NCBI GenBank assembly: GCA_905182985.1
Contig: CAJJDN010000123.1
Coordinates: 215,205-279,204 of the forward strand
DNA from: Paramecium sonneborni
Lineage: Eukaryota > Ciliophora > Oligohymenophorea > Peniculida > Parameciidae
Reading direction: 5' to 3'
Length of the DNA stretch: 64,000 bases
In this document: piece by piece, positions 60,089 to 64,000 of the stretch
How the letters are laid out: the number at the start of each line of letters is the position of its first letter
How positions within the stretch are numbered: position 1 is the stretch's first letter
Made by a program: the position numbers and the translations under genes
The notes under the pieces: model-generated
Told to the model about the DNA's origin: nothing
The model's database searches: none
The model's input: the letters and a program-made list of their open reading frames with translations, nothing else

Positions 60089-63000
60089 ATGAAAACAATA
60101 ACTTTATTATTAGTTTGGCTTTATTTTTGTATAGATTTAGTTGAATCAATATAACATTAAGGAGATGTAAATCCTCTTAACTTTGTAAATGAATAATTCA
60201 AACCTAGCACTTAAGATGAGACAAATCAATCAATAAAAGGAGCAAATTAATATATTACCAAATATACATTGAATGCATTCACTTTAACTGAGTTGATAAT
60301 TGATCTCAGGCATTTAAACAAATATACCGACGAAGAAGGAATCTATTAATTTAATTATGCTTAAGATGATTGGAACATCAATTTAAATTTAAATGATAAT
60401 ATAATTGAATTGCCTCATATATTTGAATAGAGTGATGTTGAAAAAGTAAGTGATTTTAAATTTATAATATTTGCATTTAAGACGCTGACATTTTAGATTT
60501 TATTTTAGTTAAATTCCTAAGAATTTTATGTTTAAAAATACTAATTTATGAATACAACAAAAGTTTAGAATATTGAACCAAAAACAGCAATTACGAATAA
60601 AAATAATATTTTTGTTTTCATATTATCGAAGAATGATGAGATAGCACTGCCTGCAAACATTTTGCCTTTAAATCAATTTGATTATCAAGATCACTTAATA
60701 TCTTATTCATCTAATAATTTTTTTTAATAGAATTCATACACAACATACTCTCCATAATCAAAATATTGGGGAGATAGAAATCAAATAGTTATTCCGTATC
60801 TTCCCTATTTTTCAAATTGTCAAGGATTTGGATAATATATATATTTATACTAATTGATTCAACACAAAAATTGTACATTATATAGTGAGAGAGAAACTGA
60901 AGCAATAAATCCATTTAAATTTAGTATGAGACCTATAAGTGATGAATGCAATAATTTACAATTGTATTGTATTATGGATGAAAAATATAACATAAATCCT
61001 CGCTTACCGAGATGGTTTGAATTGAATGAATAAGAAACACTATTCTATATTTAGGCAGACCCTTTGGATCCAAATGACTTCGATTCAGATTATGAAGTAC
61101 CATTTAGTTAAGTAGTAGAGATCCAAACAACAAATTCAATACCTAGTGGAATGATGCCATTGGAAGTTAATCTAGATATTCACTATTATTAAGTTACTTA
61201 AACATAAAAGAGGATAATCACAGGATCAGTGACTTTTACAAATTTTTATAAATTGAGCGAAGATTAGAAAGCAGGAAAAGCCGAAATAAGATATAATTTG
61301 ATATTCAACTTTATATCTATGACACAAGGATAACTTGTTAATAATTTCGCCCTTGAATGGCCAGTCTATTTCATTTTGTACATGATTATTGGAGCTATTT
61401 TAACAATGGAAATGGCTATTTATCTATTTTATCATTACATAACCAATAGGAATAGACCAAGACCAAAGATTAATTTGTTGATTTATGTTAGAATATTTTG
61501 GATCAGTAGTTTATATGGTATATTTTTGGCATTTATTCCTGCTTTAACAGTCCATATCTTAATATCTATAATAATGGCAGGAAAGATATGGAATACAGAT
61601 TTAAGTTTGAGTTGTAAGTTGACTCCTTATTCTGAGTCGGATGATGGATGTATGGTAGTATTTTTTGATTTGTTTAAGAACTAATAAAAATATACAAGCG
61701 ATGAATTTGTATTATTAAGAAATTCTCGTTGTGGAATTGCAATGATTACAGTAGGATTATATATTATTTATTTCATTAGTGGAATTTATGTTCCAAAAAT
61801 CAATCCTGAAGAAGATTATAATGGAAATGTTAAGAATGTGAGACTATGGAAACGTAGTCGTATTTTTTATTGCCTTGCTTTTATCACAACAATTATATTA
61901 ATTATGACTCAATTCTCTTACTCTACTCTTTTTGAAAACAATGCATATATGTTTCAAATATTTCTTAAAATCTTCCAAATGATTTTAGAATACATTTTGG
62001 AAGTTTATTTCGATAATAATTTGATTTCTAGTCCAATTGTAATAATATTTAGTACTTATATCAATGTAGCTACAATGGGTAATCCAACATTTTATGAATT
62101 CTTGTTGTCCACTATTGTTGATAAGGGTATTGAGATGGTAGAAAGAGCTTATGTGATTAAGATTTAAGATTATGTAACTGAAGAATTGGAATAACAATTT
62201 GATAAGGTGTATAAAATGCTGAAAAGATTATTAGATGAAGAAGAAGAAGATTATGAATTGGAAGATGAAAAATTAGTAGAAATTTAGAATGTACTAAAAT
62301 CTAACGAGGATGATTCTGATTCAGATATTGTGTTTTCAGATGATGGAAAGGAGAATCTAGCTTCAGATGATGAATCCTTAATAAGTAATAAGATTTCATC
62401 AAATAATCATGAGAATTCATTTACCAAAGATGATTAAGATGAATTTGAATATAAATTCAGAACTTATTTACTTGAACAGCATCACAAAGCATTCTAAAAA
62501 TATAATGAAGATTAAGGTACCCACTTAGAATTACCAGCAGATAATGAAGATCAAACTGATTTGATTGATTATTTCTCTAATTTTGCTGATGATATCATCA
62601 CTTTGGTATTCAATCCATTTATTACTACTATTATGTGGTTTTTTTATGATGAATCCAATTTGTTGGCTGATTATCAGATCAATAAAAGTGAATTTATCTA
62701 TTACTTTTTATGGACCATCATTTTGATTCCTTTTTAAATAATAATTGACACTTTTGGATACAATTTAGTTGAACAATATCATCAACTGGATTTTTTAACT
62801 TATATTAAAAGTACAAGAGAAAGATTTAGAAATAGAAATCTCTTTTGGAAAGCAAGTGAATTTCAAAATGATTTAAATTGTGAAAACTGTTTCCGTACAC
62901 TTGATTGTAATAATTATTTAACTCTATAATTTTAGAATGGTGTTATTCATCTTAATTTTACTTTATTACCACTTTATAAGTTTGTGCCATATAGATGGTT

Positions 63001-64000
63001 ATTTTTGGTTCACACATTATCTATGTCAATTAATATAACATATTTAACGATGAAGGTATCTTATTTTTAATTCATTAAGCTCTTATTTTTATTATATTCT
63101 TCTGGGTTGTTGTTGCTTTCTTTCTCCATCATCTTTTTATTGAAATTGGAAAAAAATTAAAAATCTGGGATATCTCTAATAGAGTCTCACCTCAAGATGA
63201 ATAAGTTATGTCTTCTATTGACGATATTGATAAAGTATCAAGTACTCAAATTCCTTCAGGACCAAAACTATTTATTCCCAATTGGAAATTAGCTATAGAA
63301 TTTAGAGAATAGACTGAAAGACTTTCAGAAATCAATAACAATTTCCAAGATCTTACTAATGAACATTTCAAAAATCTATTTGTTACTTCTAATAAATAGT
63401 GGTTAGCAGATAATATCTAATTAATGTATATATTAGTATTAATAAATAGTTTAACTCCAAAAACTTTAAAATCAAAAAGAAAAATAATTTTGGATAAATT
63501 TAATTCAATCTATGGTCTATTAGAAAAAAAGAATGAAGAAGATCCTGTTGCTGGATTTGATAATGCTTGGAATTTCAGATAATTTGCTAAAAATTCTTCA
63601 AGAATAGAACTGGCTAGAGCTTCTCCATAAAAATTCAATAAACGTGTGGATAACATGAGCGAAGCCACAAAAGCAATACTTAAATATTGGTTATATAGAT
63701 CAAGAAATATGAAAATAGCAATTAAATACATAGGAGGATTACTTGAAAAGATTACAAAACCCTTCTGTGAATATTGTGGATTAAATTGGGGATTAGGAGT
63801 TGATACAGAAACTAGAATTGAAGATATATATTTAAGATTCTTAAAATAAAAAGGATTGAAGGCTATATCGTTAAATATGGGAACAGAAATAGATGATTGG
63901 TAGAATTTCTTTCCAAAATAATGTAAATTCAGAACAACTTGTTTTATATGTAATGGTAATAAGATATTGTATTATTTAAGTTTTTATGGTTGAAGAATTG
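60089..64000 (+). CDS. Large multi-pass membrane protein, continues past window
   Basis: At least 1,250 residues. It begins with a signal peptide (MKTITLLLVWLYFCIDL), then a large extracellular or luminal domain with spaced cysteines (YFSNCQGF, HKNCTLY, DECNNLQLYCIMD). Membrane spans start near residue 430 (WPVYFILYMIIGAILTMEMA, YVRIFWISSLYGIFLAFIPA, ALTVHILISIIMAG), with more at about 570-680 and after an acidic cytoplasmic stretch. A cytosolic region near the end reads EYCGLNWGLGVDTETRIED and FRTTCF. A possible intron starting near 63953 would keep the frame open to the edge; without it the frame stops at 63991. No family recognised; architecture suggests a surface receptor or transporter-like protein. 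Confidence 0.75.

Noticed and set aside
1..64000. Mobile elements, CRISPR arrays, rRNA, telomeric repeats
   Set aside because: No transposase, terminal inverted repeats, regular spaced repeats, rRNA blocks or GGGGTT/GGGTTT runs were seen.

Overview
The window looks like macronuclear DNA of a ciliate, most likely Paramecium or a close relative. Every gene that can be recognised reads through in-frame TAA and TAG as glutamine and ends on TGA. Coding sequence is interrupted by very small GT-AG introns; those I could fix by reading frame are 19-34 nt, mostly 22-28. Base composition is very AT-rich, intergenic gaps are often under 200 bp, and no transposon, CRISPR array, rRNA or tRNA was seen. Standard-code ORF calling is misleading here: long TTA/CTA runs on one strand are glutamine tracts of a gene on the other.

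Layout. 1-6407 (all minus): a PI4-kinase running off the left edge, a two-domain pseudokinase-kinase, and a casein kinase 1. 6941-12642: a membrane-anchored M16 (insulinase) protease facing a Myb protein with glutamine and PGQ(M/I) repeats. 13609-18759: a two-pore channel, a small thioredoxin/PDI-like secreted protein and a divergent macro-domain protein. 19252-25930: a hypothetical gene head-to-head with ribosomal protein S11, a small kinase and a formin. 26895-34653: a DOMON-cytochrome b561-cytochrome b5-reductase fusion, a prostaglandin-reductase-like oxidoreductase, a Sel1-repeat secretory protein, a methyltransferase and small hypotheticals. 35213-44802: a tesmin/LIN54 CXC protein, a coiled-coil protein, a ULK/Atg1-like kinase, an HMG-like protein, a zinc-ribbon protein, a cyclin and a hypothetical. 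45396-53474: one giant IP3-receptor-type calcium channel. 53548-64000: a hypothetical, a CCCH zinc-finger protein, a GYF-domain protein, a SAPS-domain phosphatase subunit and a large multi-pass membrane protein running off the right edge.

Two places (471-2593 and 19433-21829) carry kilobase direct repeats whose copies look identical and are separated by a single N. They are most simply explained as unmerged contig overlaps, so the second S11 gene and the second PI4K 5' half are probably not real extra genes.

The genes are an ordinary mix of unrelated cellular functions rather than one operon-like system. Two intracellular calcium-release channels (two-pore channel and IP3 receptor), a PI4-kinase upstream of phosphoinositide signalling, and five kinase genes make the window rich in signalling. 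Exon structures were worked out by hand: where total length minus introns divides by three and the protein reads through, confidence is high. Genes where this could not be closed are flagged.
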